Shown here in pieces: positions 18,149 through 30,849 of a stretch of DNA of 55,627 bases. The stretch spans positions 1-55,627 of the forward strand of contig NZ_BOVJ01000073.1 of NCBI RefSeq assembly GCF_018403665.1, in the 5' to 3' direction. This DNA comes from Paenibacillus cisolokensis. GTDB taxonomy: Bacteria; Bacillota; Bacilli; Paenibacillales; Paenibacillaceae. Position 1 is the stretch's first letter. Each line of letters starts with the position of its first letter. The notes under the pieces are model-generated. The model saw only the letters and a program-made list of their open reading frames with translations. It was not told the origin of the DNA and searched no databases. The translations under genes and the position numbers were made by a program.

Positions 18149-18730
18149 ATGACTGAGCGTAGTGAAATCAACAATAAAAAGGAATTGTCACCAGAACAAC
18201 GTGAAGAACTGCTCAGAACATTAAAAGCCCGTTTTGAGAAAAACATGAACCGGCATAAAGGTTTTGATTGGGCCGATGTACAAGCCAGGCTCGAAGTCCA
18301 TACTGAAAAACTGTGGTCGCTCTATGAAATGGAAAGAACCGGCGGCGAACCGGATGTTGTGGGTCATGATCATCAGACGGGCGAATACCTTTTCTATGAT
18401 TGTTCAGCAGAAAGTCCGAAAGGTCGCAGAAGTGTCTGTTACGACCGTGAAGCGTTGGAGTCGAGAAAAGCACATAAACCGGAAAATAATGCAGTGGATA
18501 TGGCAGCTGCCATGGGCATCGAGCTTCTAACGGAAGAACAATACCGGGAGCTGCAGCAACTTGGAAATTTCGATACGAAAACATCAAGCTGGGTCCAGAC
18601 ACCTGACAGAATTAGAAAACTCGGCGGGGCTCTCTTTTGTGATCGTCGCTACGATACGGTCTTTGTGTACCACAATGGAGCAGAGTCCTACTATGCTGCA
18701 AGAGGGTTCCGTGGCTCTCTTAGGGTGTAA
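18149..18730 (+). CDS. DUF4256-family protein
   Basis: 193 residues. Matches the DUF4256 pattern: LLRTLKARFEKNMNRHKGFD, MERTGGEPDVVGHD, GEYLFYDCSAESPKGRRSVC, and AVDMAAAMGIELLTEEQYRE followed by WVQTPDRIRKLGGALFCDRR. Function of the family is unknown. ATG at 18149 follows GAAGGGAGA; an upstream in-frame start at 18068 is weaker. Gene intact, no operon partner. Confidence 0.8.
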   Translation: MTERSEINNKKELSPEQREELLRTLKARFEKNMNRHKGFDWADVQARLEVHTEKLWSLYEMERTGGEPDVVGHDHQTGEYLFYDCSAESPKGRRSVCYDREALESRKAHKPENNAVDMAAAMGIELLTEEQYRELQQLGNFDTKTSSWVQTPDRIRKLGGALFCDRRYDTVFVYHNGAESYYAARGFRGSLRV

Positions 18731-18827
18731 AATTCCCCAGATAACATGCTCCCCAATATTCGTCGCATGTGGAGTGCTGCGCGTCGTTAATAAGGAAATA
18801 CTAAAGTAGAAATGGACGTGATCAATT

Positions 18828-19535
18828 ATGAACTTCGAAACGGTGATGCAGGAGCTTGAAGCGCTCGGAAAAGAAAGACTCAAGAAAATGTATATGTCCA
18901 ATGGAGCGCGCGAACCACTTTTTGGTGTGGCTACAGGTGCTATGAAGCCCTTGGCCAAGAAAATCAAAATCAATCAACCATTGGCCGAGCAGCTTTACGC
19001 CACAGGGAACTACGATGCTATGTACTTTGCCGGCGTCATTGCGGATCCGAAGGCGATGACGGAGGCGGATTTCGAACGGTGGATGGATGGGGCATATTTC
19101 TATATGCTGTCCGATTTTGTAGTTTCCGTAACGTTGGCGGAAACGGATATTGCGCAAGAGGTTGCCGATAAATGGATCGCGAGCGGCGAGGAGCTGCGCA
19201 TGTCGGCGGGATGGAGCTGCTACTGCTGGCTCTTGGGCAGTCGACCGGACCGCGAATTTTCCAACAGCAAGCTGGACGGAATGCTGGATCTGGTGCAAAA
19301 GACGATTCACGATTCTCCAGAACGAACAAAATCTTCTATGAATAATTTTATTTACACGGTAGGCGTTTCCTTTGTTCCGCTCCATGATCGGGCAGTCGAG
19401 ACCGCAAAGGCAGTTGGCCTCGTGGAAATCAGAAAAGATAATGCAAAAAGCAAATTCCTGAACGCTGCCGAGCAAATTCAAAAGGCGGTAGATAGAGGGC
19501 AAATTGGTTTCAAACGCAAATATGTAAGGTGTTAA
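18828..19535 (+). CDS. AlkD-like DNA alkylation repair protein
   Basis: 235 residues built of HEAT-like helical repeats, as in the AlkC/AlkD glycosylase superfamily that removes alkylated bases. Start MNFETVMQELEALGKERLKK, then NGAREPLFGVATGAMKPLAK (the conserved substrate-side helix-turn), YDAMYFAGVIADPKAM and WSCYCWLLGSRPD. This subgroup is common in Bacillota; enzymatic activity is not proven for all members. A short CTCTC/GGGAG hairpin followed by seven T (about 19637-19661) may serve as terminator. Confidence 0.8.
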   Translation: MNFETVMQELEALGKERLKKMYMSNGAREPLFGVATGAMKPLAKKIKINQPLAEQLYATGNYDAMYFAGVIADPKAMTEADFERWMDGAYFYMLSDFVVSVTLAETDIAQEVADKWIASGEELRMSAGWSCYCWLLGSRPDREFSNSKLDGMLDLVQKTIHDSPERTKSSMNNFIYTVGVSFVPLHDRAVETAKAVGLVEIRKDNAKSKFLNAAEQIQKAVDRGQIGFKRKYVRC

Positions 19536-19906
19536 ACCCGTAGTGTGCTACACTTAGCATCGTTCGACTGCTCGAATACTGATATAAAATGGCAGCGAGA
19601 TCAGGAACGATAAGCCACTATGAAACTACACACCAGCTCTCTCAACAGGGAGTTTTTTTCTTAGACCGACCAATTGACTAACAAGGATTTCCAATGCCTC
19701 TATTGAAGTATGAAGCAACCACTTTGCCGGAGGTTTCCTCATGCCCTAATCAAAGAATCGGATCATTCCCGAAAAAAGGTTTACTTCCACCTGGAAATTC
19801 AGCATTGCCCACACTGCGGTACAAAGCTCAAACGGCATCATACCGCCTGGAAATAGAATATCTGAATGCCGCTGTTTCGGTTCGGTCTTAGGGCGCAGCT
19901 CGATCC
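19536..19906. other. Gap with transposase zinc-finger remnant
   Basis: Bases about 19760-19850 can be read as KKVYFHLEIQHCPHCGTKLK followed by RHHTAWK, the N-terminal zinc-ribbon style of several transposases. No further transposase domain is present. The rest of the gap contains the hairpin near 19637-19661 and nothing else that I can support. Confidence 0.35.
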
Positions 19907-20266
19907 ATGAAGCGCTCGCACTTAGGGGGGATCATTGTATTTGTAGTTTTAATCGCTGCGCTCTACATTCATAATGTTGGCTACAGTAATGTGCAGGCGA
20001 TGTATCAGCTTGAAACTACGGGGAAGGCAATCGTGAAAATGGCGAATGGACTCACAGAGAATCATGAAAGGTATCTCACAAAGGAAAAACAGCCTCAATT
20101 ACTAAGAGAGCGAATGGAACAGAAGGGATGGACCTTTATACAACAGAATGGGGCGGGGTATTTCTTTGAGAAGGGCGGAAAGCAGATTATTATTACTGCA
20201 AAAAGGTGGAACCACTTTTATGTGGTATACGATTTAGAAAGAGGTTTAGTTAATCTGGCCGATTAG
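19907..20266 (+). CDS. Small membrane-anchored protein, unknown
   Basis: 119 residues: one N-terminal membrane segment (GGIIVFVVLIAALYIHNVGY), then a soluble domain expected outside the cell with EKQPQLLRERMEQKGWTFIQ and GAGYFFEKGGKQIIITAKRW. No family recognised. ATG at 19907 is preceded by no strong ribosome site. Gene intact. Confidence 0.55.
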   Translation: MKRSHLGGIIVFVVLIAALYIHNVGYSNVQAMYQLETTGKAIVKMANGLTENHERYLTKEKQPQLLRERMEQKGWTFIQQNGAGYFFEKGGKQIIITAKRWNHFYVVYDLERGLVNLAD

Positions 20267-20269
20267 TTA

Positions 20270-20378
20270 TAAATCGCCGTGATGTTGCTGACGGTTATCG
20301 GGGAGTAATGGCCCCCGAACATGCTCTCGATGAAGCGAGCCACGTCACGCGTTCCGATGCCGCTCTTGTACATTTGGA
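20270..20378 (-). pseudogene. IS256-family transposase fragment
   Basis: Minus-strand reading gives PEAVIQMYKSGIGTRDVARF, then IESMFGGHYSPITVSNITAI, the same block found in the larger IS256 remnant at 4373-4490 but with clearly different residues, so it comes from a different element. Only about 36 codons remain. Confidence 0.7.
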
Positions 20379-20425
20379 TCACGGCTTCCGGCGCTCATTT
20401 CGTGTTTTAGTCAGGAGGCATTCGT

Positions 20426-20626
20426 ATGGGGTTCATCAGCTTGCTTCTTATTATTTTAGGACTGTTCATGTTCATACGGCCGTCGATCGTTTGGAAAATT
20501 GCCGAAAGTTGGAAATCCTATGATGCCTCCGAACCGTCCGGACTCTATGTTGCGTCTACTCGCATTGGAGGCGTTCTGTTCATACTTGCGGGAATTGGCG
20601 GAGTTCTAGTGAACTGGATACTGTAA
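20426..20626 (+). CDS. DUF6199-like small membrane protein
   Basis: 66 residues with two hydrophobic segments (FISLLLIILGLFMFIRPSIV and GGVLFILAGIGGVLVNWIL) flanking a short loop WKIAESWKSYDASEPSGLY. The pattern W-I-E-WKS-DA-EPS-LY is what I associate with DUF6199. ATG at 20426 follows AGGAGG. Role unknown. Confidence 0.65.
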   Translation: MGFISLLLIILGLFMFIRPSIVWKIAESWKSYDASEPSGLYVASTRIGGVLFILAGIGGVLVNWIL

Positions 20627-20739
20627 TCCATTATCGAGGTATGAGGAACCGAGGGTACAAGGTGATAAAGCCTTTCATCCCCCGGTTTATTCTATTGATT
20701 TGGAAAATAAAAAAAAACCCGGGCGGGTTATTCGATATC

Positions 20740-23504
<2,765 letters not shown>

Positions 23505-23508
23505 TGGA

Positions 23509-23770
23509 TCAGCGACGTTTGTGGAAATAAATGTCGATGGCAATTTCGAAATCCGTTGATTTTGCTTGATCGATTGAGTAAACTTCATAGTGAGCGTCCT
23601 CCTCTTCATTAGGGCAGTGAATGTCCGCGACCCAGCATACAGGAGGGCTTTTTGTTTTTGCCGGACAAACGGCATCTGCTTCGAATTCGAACCGTTCTTG
23701 GTCGGAGCAAATATCGGAACGAACGGCCGCGCCCGCTCGTCTGCATATGAAAGGGCTTTCTGAAAAAATA
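23509..23770 (-). pseudogene. Possible minus-strand gene end, Cys-containing, unrecognised
   Basis: Reading the minus strand up to a stop at 23509-23511 gives ICSDQERFEFEADAVCPAKT, then KSPPVCWVADIHCPNEEEDA, then HYEVYSIDQAKSTDFEIAID and YFHKRR. The composition, acidic runs and four cysteines look like real protein. No start codon or ribosome site is clear, and the frame upstream is doubtful, so this may be the 3' part of a shifted small gene. This occupies most of the gap 23505-23847. Confidence 0.35.
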
Positions 23771-23847
23771 GCCGAAAGGCCGGTGCAAGCAAGATGAGTA
23801 TGGAAGAACTCCAGGCATCAGAACAATCTGGACGGAGCGGTCGCTGA

Positions 23848-25596
23848 ATGATGACGATCTGGAACAAATCCGCTTTATGGAGGACGCTGAAGGGGAGAAT
23901 GATCGTCATTCTGCTGCTCAGTTCTATCGCTCCGCTTGCCTTGTTAGGCATTATCTCGTATTCCTCGTTCCATTCTTTCCTGCAGAATACGCTCAAAAAC
24001 GCCATTCAGGAAAATGTGAAAAAGGATTTGATCGGCATCGACAACATATTCAAAAATATGAATTTCGCTTCCCAACAAATTGCGCTGGACATGGAAATAT
24101 CCAGTAAGATCAGCACGTATTTGACAACGGACGATATTTTGGAGAAGAAGCAGATCAGGCTCGACGTGCAGAAACGGATGGCGCTTATCAATTATTCAAG
24201 CCCGCATGCCGGCATAATCGCGATTCTGGACGGGTCTGACAAAAAGGTTGTGTTGAACAATTCGCCGGTCGTCGATGTCATCGATCCCGACCTGCATCCC
24301 GTGGTCGTGAAGGTGAACGGCATCGGCTATCATGCGCCGCATCCGTCCGCGAACAAATACCGCGAGGAGACGGAGCCCCTCGTCTTCTCATTGTCCCGCA
24401 AAGTGACGGATTATCAGAAGAACACTTCATATTATTTATACCTGGAAAGCAACTTTCGTTCCTTGCCGCAGTTGTTCAACGGCCAGCATTACGGCGAGCC
24501 GGTTACCCATCTTTTGCTGAATCCCGACGGAATGGTGGTGTACAGCTCGGATACGGGGAGATTCCCGGTCGGCAGCGAGTGGACGCCTGAATCCGCAAGC
24601 CGGAAGGATTTCATGCATTTTGAAGCGGTGAGCGATCAGCAGTGGAGGACGGTTGTCGTCATGGAAGGCGAGGCGTTCAGCGCGGAGGTGAATGCCTGGT
24701 TTTACAAATTTGTAATGATTGTGCTGTTTGCGCTGGCGCTTTGTTTGCTGCTTGCTTTTGTCGCATGGCGCTCCATCTATCGGCCGCTGCAAGTGTTCCG
24801 CAAGGAAATCGAACGGATGGGCGAGCAGCAAGCCATCCGCAGCCGCAAGCTGCTTCATCTGTCGGAATTCGACGACGTGCTCGGCCGCTTCTATGAGATG
24901 AGAACACGCGTCTACGATCTTGTGCGGGAGATCGAGCGGCGCGAGCAGGCGCGCAGCCGGTTTGAGGTGGAGAAGCTGCGGTATCAGATCAATCCGCATT
25001 TTATCCATAATACGCTGAATACCGTTCAGGTCATAGCCAAAATACAGAAGCAGGACGAGATCGTGCGGCTCATTACTTATTTTACCCGCATTCTTCATTA
25101 TAATCTGGGCAAGGAGGGCGCCTTCGTGCAGGTGCGGCAGGAAATCGCCAATCTCAAAGATTACATCGCGCTTCAGCAAATTCGGTACAACCACGCCTTT
25201 CAAATGAAGGTGCAGGTTGATCCCGACGTAGAGGGCGTGACGGTGCCGCGCTTTATTTTGCAGCCGCTGGTCGAAAACGCACTGTATCACGGATTTAAAA
25301 ATGACGAGGGCGTCATTACGGTACTCGCGTGTCGCGAGGCGGACGGCCATATTCGCATTGAGGTGGCGGACAATGGAGTCGGCATGTCGGGCGAGCAGGT
25401 GGCCGCGCTGCTGCCGGAGCAGGGGGAATCCCGCGGCCGGAGCGGCATGGGCATCGGACTGCCGTTCGTTCAGCAGCTTATCAAATCGTATTACGGCAAT
25501 GAATACGGCATTCAGATCGAGAGCGAACCGGGGCGCGGCACAACATTGACTATTCGCGTCCCCGACCGGGTCAAGGAGGGAACCGCTGATGATTAG
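23848..25596 (+). CDS. YesM-type sensor histidine kinase
   Basis: 582 residues. Two membrane helices (about residues 15-38 and 290-310) enclose an extracellular sensor domain, followed by a HAMP segment (RPLQVFRKEIERMGEQQ), the LytS/YesM-type phosphoacceptor block YQINPHFIHNTLNTVQVIAK, and the ATPase domain with DNGVGM and GMGIGLPFVQQLIKSYYG. It should phosphorylate the response regulator encoded with an eight-base overlap. In Paenibacillaceae such pairs control the adjacent LplABC-type oligosaccharide importer. Confidence 0.92.
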   Translation: MMTIWNKSALWRTLKGRMIVILLLSSIAPLALLGIISYSSFHSFLQNTLKNAIQENVKKDLIGIDNIFKNMNFASQQIALDMEISSKISTYLTTDDILEKKQIRLDVQKRMALINYSSPHAGIIAILDGSDKKVVLNNSPVVDVIDPDLHPVVVKVNGIGYHAPHPSANKYREETEPLVFSLSRKVTDYQKNTSYYLYLESNFRSLPQLFNGQHYGEPVTHLLLNPDGMVVYSSDTGRFPVGSEWTPESASRKDFMHFEAVSDQQWRTVVVMEGEAFSAEVNAWFYKFVMIVLFALALCLLLAFVAWRSIYRPLQVFRKEIERMGEQQAIRSRKLLHLSEFDDVLGRFYEMRTRVYDLVREIERREQARSRFEVEKLRYQINPHFIHNTLNTVQVIAKIQKQDEIVRLITYFTRILHYNLGKEGAFVQVRQEIANLKDYIALQQIRYNHAFQMKVQVDPDVEGVTVPRFILQPLVENALYHGFKNDEGVITVLACREADGHIRIEVADNGVGMSGEQVAALLPEQGESRGRSGMGIGLPFVQQLIKSYYGNEYGIQIESEPGRGTTLTIRVPDRVKEGTADD

Positions 25597-27037
25597 AACA
25601 CTGCTGGTGGACGATGAGCCAATTGTCCGCAAAGGGCTGCTTCATATCTTGCCGTGGGAACGCCACGGCATGCAGGTCGTCGCGGATGTCGGAGGCGGAG
25701 AGCAGGCGCTGCGGGTGCTGGAGCAGGAGCGGATCGACTTGCTTGTTACGGATCTGACCATGCCGGGCATGTCCGGATTCGAGCTTATTCACAAGGTGCA
25801 GCAAGCCTATCCTTCGATCAATATTGCGATTCTGACCTGCCATCAGGATTTCCAATACATTCAGGAGGCGCTTCGCAGAGGCGTGCTGGATTATATCGTC
25901 AAGACGGAGCTGGACGAAGAGAAATTGGATGAATTGTTCCAACGGATGGCCGCCCGGCTGGCGTCGAAAGAGACGAAGGCTGCGGATGCGGGCAAGGCGG
26001 CTTCCGGCGGCAGGGAAATGGTGCTGTTCATCGGTCTCAAGAGCGGCTGTGTGCCGAATGAGCTGTACAAGGTGCCGCATGTGGCGGAGCATTTCATCAT
26101 CCCGATAGGGAGCGGCGGCTGGATGGTTGAAGTTCCTCCGCTGCCCGCCGAGTGGGACGATGAAGCGAGGTTTGCGCTGCAGAGTAATGCCGGAGAACGG
26201 CGCTGGCTTGTTGTTCGTCTCCATCATGCTCCCGTTCGCAATCAGTCGAAAGAGGCGGCGTACCGGTATATGCGGCGCCATGTGTTCTATGTGGCCGATT
26301 TGGGGAACGGAGCCGAGGTGGTGCATGACTCGCTGCGCGATATGAAGGCGTTCGAGAATGCGGATCGTGAGCAGGATTGGCTGCGGCACTGGTCCTCTTT
26401 CGAGTGGGTATTCGACTTGACCGCCTGGGAGGAGCTCATCAAGCGGATTCAGGAGCAGCGCCCGGACCCCGAAAGCCTGTGCCGGGAATTGGCCGATATG
26501 GCAAGAGCGTGGCATCTTGCGCAAAGACATGACGGGACGGCGCCGCTGATGGAGCGGATGGCTTCCTTGAGGACATGGCCGCAATGGAAGGAATGGCTCG
26601 CGCAGTATAGAGGGCAAATGGCCGCCGCGTTGGAGTCGGATGATACGGGCAAGGAACTGGCCGTTAGCATGCTGAAAGCAATACGGTTCTGCCAGCAGCG
26701 GATGGAGGACAACTTGACGCAGAAGGAGCTCTCTTCGCTCGTTCATCTGAGCAGAGGCTACTTCAGCGAAAGCTTCAAAAGAATTGTCGGACTTACATAC
26801 AACGATTACATGCGCAGGCTGCGAGTGGACACGGCGCGGCGGCTGCTTACCACAACCGACCTTGATATAACGGAAATCGCGAAGCGCTGCGGCTTCGAGG
26901 ATGAAACTTATTTCCGCAGGCTGTTTCGGGAGGAAACGGGCATGTCGGTCAAGGATTACCGGGAACAGGCGAGCCGAGACGGCTATGCGCTGAACTACCT
27001 GGGGGCGGATGGCAGACAAATGTCCGAGCCGGGATGA
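25589..27037 (+). CDS. YesN-type response regulator with AraC DNA-binding domain
   Basis: 482 residues. Receiver domain at the N-terminus (LLVDDEPIVRKGLLHILPWE; phospho-acceptor Asp55 in LLVTDLTMPGMSG; conserved Lys in YIVKTELDEEK), a long middle region, and a C-terminal AraC domain with two helix-turn-helix units: LTQKELSSLVHLSRGYFSES and DITEIAKRCGFEDETYFRRL. The start overlaps the kinase gene. It likely activates the downstream sugar-uptake operon. Confidence 0.92.
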   Translation: MIRTLLVDDEPIVRKGLLHILPWERHGMQVVADVGGGEQALRVLEQERIDLLVTDLTMPGMSGFELIHKVQQAYPSINIAILTCHQDFQYIQEALRRGVLDYIVKTELDEEKLDELFQRMAARLASKETKAADAGKAASGGREMVLFIGLKSGCVPNELYKVPHVAEHFIIPIGSGGWMVEVPPLPAEWDDEARFALQSNAGERRWLVVRLHHAPVRNQSKEAAYRYMRRHVFYVADLGNGAEVVHDSLRDMKAFENADREQDWLRHWSSFEWVFDLTAWEELIKRIQEQRPDPESLCRELADMARAWHLAQRHDGTAPLMERMASLRTWPQWKEWLAQYRGQMAAALESDDTGKELAVSMLKAIRFCQQRMEDNLTQKELSSLVHLSRGYFSESFKRIVGLTYNDYMRRLRVDTARRLLTTTDLDITEIAKRCGFEDETYFRRLFREETGMSVKDYREQASRDGYALNYLGADGRQMSEPG

Positions 27038-27077
27038 AAAGTGTAAGGCGGCAAGACGAACAGCGGACATTTGTCTG
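27013..27077. promoter_or_regulatory. Long-spaced perfect 14-bp inverted repeat
   Basis: CAGACAAATGTCCG (27013-27026) and CGGACATTTGTCTG (27064-27077) are perfect inverted copies 37 bases apart. The left arm lies in the last codons of the response regulator gene and the loop holds its stop codon. There is no T tract behind it, so it is not a classic terminator. It could be an operator for the regulator upstream of the solute-binding protein gene, or an mRNA-stabilising hairpin. Confidence 0.6.
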
Positions 27078-27174
27078 TAATCGCCTGTTTGTTCTCCATT
27101 ATAGAAGCCTTTCGCATCCGATACAATGAAAGCGTAATCAAAACAATCCATAAGGCGAAAGGGGTTCACGCACT

Positions 27175-28910
27175 ATGTATCAGGGGAGAAAGTGGATCGT
27201 CGTGCTGACCGCTTGCCTGCTTGTGTTCATGAGCGCTTGCAGCGGCGGTGCCGACAACAATAACAGTAACAATAACAATAACAGCACCGCCGATCCGACC
27301 ACAAATCCTGCCGAGTCGTCCGCTCCGCCGACGGAGCCGGAAACCTTCGATCCGTTCGGCAAGTATCCGGAGACCGTCGAGTTCACGACGGTTAAAGCGA
27401 CAGTGAACAACCCGCAGTTTCCGGAAGGACAATCGTATGAGGACAATGATTTCAACCGCTTTATGCAAGAGCAGCTCAACGTTAAGCCGGTCTTTCAATG
27501 GACGCAGCCGCAGGACGGTTTCGCTTACAAGCAAAAGCTTGATTTGGCCATTGCGGGCAACGATATTCCCGACGTATTTCAAATTATGGGTTCCAGCGTT
27601 CAGGACGTTCAAGCCACATTGAAGCGTCTGGTCGACGCCGACATGGTCGAAGATTTGACGACGGTCTTCGAACAATACGCTTCTCCCGCAATGAAAGAAA
27701 ACTACGCTTCGGAGAACAACCGGACTTTGGATTTATTCAAAATAGACGGCAAAATTTACGGCATACCGGACCAGCAGGGTCTCGAGAACTTCAACTTCGT
27801 CTGGATTCGCGAAGACTGGCGCAAGCAATTGGGGCTGCCCGAGCCCAAGACCATGGACGACGTCATCGCGATTGCGAAAGCGTTCAAGGAAAAAGACCCG
27901 TACGGCGGCGGCAAAACGGTGCCGATCGCGATGCAAATGGAATCGGAGACGAACGGCCTGTTCGGGCCGGGCTTCGTGTTCGACCAGTACGAAGCATTCC
28001 CAAGAATGTTCTACAAGGATGCGTCGGGCGAGCTGAAGTATGGCGGCATCGAGCCGCAAACGAAGGAAGCGCTGAAGGTTCTGAGCCAGTTGTACAAGGA
28101 CGGCTTGCTCGAAAGAGACTTTGCCATGAAGGATACGGGCCAGCTTCAGGAAGTGCTTGCGAGCGGACGGGCGGGCATCGTCGGTCAGGCGTGGTGGGCA
28201 GTATGGTATCCGCTGTTCATGACGCTGCAGAACGTGCCGGACGCAGATTGGAAACCGTATGTCATTACAGGCGAAAACGGCAAAATCAATTTCGGCGCAA
28301 CGGCTCCTACCCGCAGCATGGTCGTGGTAAAAAAGGGTTCAAATATCCCGAGCTTCCGATCAAATGGCTGAACGTGTACCATGAGAACAAAAGTTCCGAG
28401 CATTTCATGAAAATTGAGCAGGAAGTGTTCAAAGACTCCAATGATAAACGGCCCATCTGGCTTGGCATGAACATAGACCGCACGGATCATATTCTGCTGC
28501 AAGCCAATGACATCGTCAAGGCGGTAAACGGCGAAGTCGATCCGAGCACGCTGCCGTTCAATAATCGGGACGCCTACAATCATATTACAGCTTTCCTGGG
28601 CGGTTTGCAGGACGAGCCGCAGGCCGCGAGCAAGCATATGCTGCAATGGCAAAACACGCGGAGCTGGTACGACGCGATGGGCGGAGCATCGAATTATGAG
28701 CTGAACATTACGTATTCCGCCTACGACGGCCGCACGCCGGCCATGGAGAAATATTTGACCGCGCTCGATACGCTGCAGATGAAAGCCTATCATACGATCA
28801 TTATGAAATCGAATGATATCGACGCCGAATTCGACAAGTTCGTCTCGGACTGGAAGGCCCAGGGCGGCGATGAGATTTTGGCCGAAATCGCGCAGGAAAT
28901 TAATAAGTAA
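27175..28910 (+). CDS. LplA-type sugar ABC transporter substrate-binding lipoprotein (one apparent frameshift)
   Basis: About 578 residues when joined. Signal peptide with lipobox (VFMSACSGG), an Asn/Asp-rich linker, then a family 1 solute-binding fold (FTTVKATVNNPQFPEGQSYE; NLSELLKNN-like NDIPDVFQIMGS; IDGKIYGIPDQQGLENFNFV with WIREDWRKQLGLPEPKTMDD). The phase changes at GGG 28335-28337: one more G gives VVVKKGFKYPELPIKWLNVY and continues to 28910. LplA-type receptors bind oligosaccharides of unknown kind. GAAAGGGG precedes ATG 27175. Confidence 0.88.
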
Positions 28911-28934
28911 ACCCGGAAAGCGGAGGTACGTACG

Positions 28935-29831
28935 ATGGCTCGCAAGTGGTCCGAACAATTACATTTCAACCTGATGCTGTTGCCCGGAATCATACTCGTG
29001 TTGTTGTTCAGCGTATGGCCAATGAGCGGCGTGATTCTGGCGTTCAAGAAATTTATTCCTACAAAAGGCATCTGGGGGTCGGACTGGGTCGGCTTTGAAA
29101 ACTACGAGATGCTCTTCGCGACGCCGGTTGCGGGTCAAGTGTTCTTCAATACGGTCGTGATCGCGCTTATGAAGATGGTTGCCGGTTTTTTCGTCCCGAT
29201 TATATTCGCCCTGATGTTAAATGAGTTGCGCATTCATTGGTTCAAGCGGACGGTGCAGACGATCGTTTATTTGCCGCATTTCCTCTCATGGGTGCTGATT
29301 GCAGGCATTGTAAGAGATATTTTCGGCCTCGAGGGCATTGTCAATCAGTTTTTGACCAGAATGTTCGGCATGGAAGCGATCATGTTTCTCGGAGAACATT
29401 TCTGGTTCCGGACGATTCTGATCGGCACCGACGTTTGGAAGGAATTCGGCTTTGGCACCATCATTTATCTTGCGGCGCTTACGGCGGTCAACCCTGCGCT
29501 TTATGAAGCGGCGGAAATCGACGGCGCCACCCGGATGCAGAAGCTCCGCTATATTACATTGCCGGGCATTGCGACAACGGTTGTCCTTGTCGGGACGCTC
29601 AGCCTGCAGGGCGTCCTGAACGCGGGCTTCGACCAAATATTCAATTTGTATAATACGCTTGTGTACGATTCATCCGACATTATCGATACTTACGTATACA
29701 GAGCCGGTCTGCAGGAAGGCAGATTCGAAGTCGCGACGGCCATCGGTCTGATGAAATCGGCCATAAGCTTTATCCTGATCGTCATATCCTATACGCTGGC
29801 AAGCCGGTTCGCGGGCTACCGTATTTTTTAA
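28935..29831 (+). CDS. LplB-type sugar ABC permease
   Basis: 298 residues, six membrane helices, with the permease coupling motif EAAEIDGATRMQKLRYITLP (about residues 190-210). Starts LHFNLMLLPGIILVLLFSVW. Works as one half of the membrane channel with the next permease. ATG at 28935 follows AAGCGGAGG. Intact. Confidence 0.92.
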   Translation: MARKWSEQLHFNLMLLPGIILVLLFSVWPMSGVILAFKKFIPTKGIWGSDWVGFENYEMLFATPVAGQVFFNTVVIALMKMVAGFFVPIIFALMLNELRIHWFKRTVQTIVYLPHFLSWVLIAGIVRDIFGLEGIVNQFLTRMFGMEAIMFLGEHFWFRTILIGTDVWKEFGFGTIIYLAALTAVNPALYEAAEIDGATRMQKLRYITLPGIATTVVLVGTLSLQGVLNAGFDQIFNLYNTLVYDSSDIIDTYVYRAGLQEGRFEVATAIGLMKSAISFILIVISYTLASRFAGYRIF

Positions 29832-29861
29832 CCGTACATCCATAAGAAGGAGGGGAATCCG

Positions 29862-30748
29862 GTGGTTCGCAACAATTCGCTGGGATCGAGGATGTTCGAT
29901 TATGGCCTGATAGCGGTCGTCACGCTTATCTCGCTGACATCTCTTTTTCCCATTATTCATAATCTGGCGGTGTCCTTAAGCTCTCCGGCTATGGTTACGG
30001 GCGGTTTCGTCACGGTCTATCCGAAGGGATTTACGTTCAGTTCCTATTTGAAGCTGATGGAAGACGCCGTCTTCTTCCGCACGTTCGGCATTTCGGTGCA
30101 GCGCGTCGTCATTACGACGATTCTCAGCTTTTTATTTCACTGCTTATGGCCTACCCGCTGTCGCGTTCGGTCAAGGAGTTCAAGCTCCGAAACGTGTATA
30201 TGTGGCTGCTTGTGTTCGTCATGATGTTCAACGGCGGTCTGATCCCGTTCTACCTCATCGTCAAGCAGATGGGGCTCATGAACTCATTCTGGGTGCTCGT
30301 GCTGCCGATGATTATCAACGTGTTCAACATTATCCTGATTGTCAACTATTTCCGCAGCATTCCGAAGGAACTCGACGAATCCGCCTCGATGGACGGCGCG
30401 GGCCCGTGGTATAAAGCTTTCCGGATTTATATGCCGCTGGCGCTTCCGGTGCTGGCGACAACGACGCTGTTCCTCATCGTTGCGGTATGGAATGAATTTA
30501 TGCTCGGCATGATTTTTATCCGCAACCCGGAAGACGTTCCGTTGCAAACGTATATGCAGCAGATCGTCGTTCGGATCGACCCGAACCTGCTGAAATCGGT
30601 GGAGGATGTGAAACGGCTGGCAAGCGTCTCGGACAAAACGCTGAGCGCGGCAAAAATATTTACGTCCATGCTTCCGATCATGATCATTTACCCGTTTTTG
30701 CAGCGCTACTTTATTTCCGGCATTATGCTCGGTTCCGTCAAGGAATAA
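29862..30748 (+). CDS. LplC-type sugar ABC permease (one apparent frameshift)
   Basis: About 295 residues. GTG at 29862 follows AAGGAGGGG. The N-terminal part (LISLTSLFPIIHNLAVSLSS; VYPKGFTFSSYLKLM) leads to a T run at 30129-30133 where one more T gives ILSFFISLLMAYPLSRSVKE and restores the frame, which carries the coupling motif ELDESASMDGAGPWYKAFRI and ends QRYFISGIMLGSVKE. No ATPase gene lies nearby; such importers normally borrow a shared MsmK-like ATPase. Confidence 0.9.
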
Positions 30749-30849
30749 TATCTGCGGCTGCAATTGAGCGTTATTCTAACGAATTGCACACAGAGAGAGT
30801 GGTGAGACCGTGTTGTAGTACCAATATCTGAATAACGGGAGGAATGAAA

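Noticed and set aside
20708..20730. Hairpin AACCCGGGCGGGTT as a terminator for the plus strand
   Set aside because: A tract of A precedes it and no T tract follows, so it fits only the minus strand, where no gene ends nearby.
24436..25632. Long minus-strand frame of 398 codons opposite the sensor kinase
   Set aside because: Typical shadow of a GC-rich gene; the plus strand carries all histidine-kinase motifs.
25571..27169. Long minus-strand frame of 532 codons opposite the response regulator
   Set aside because: Shadow frame; no domain pattern, and it would overlap the regulator completely.
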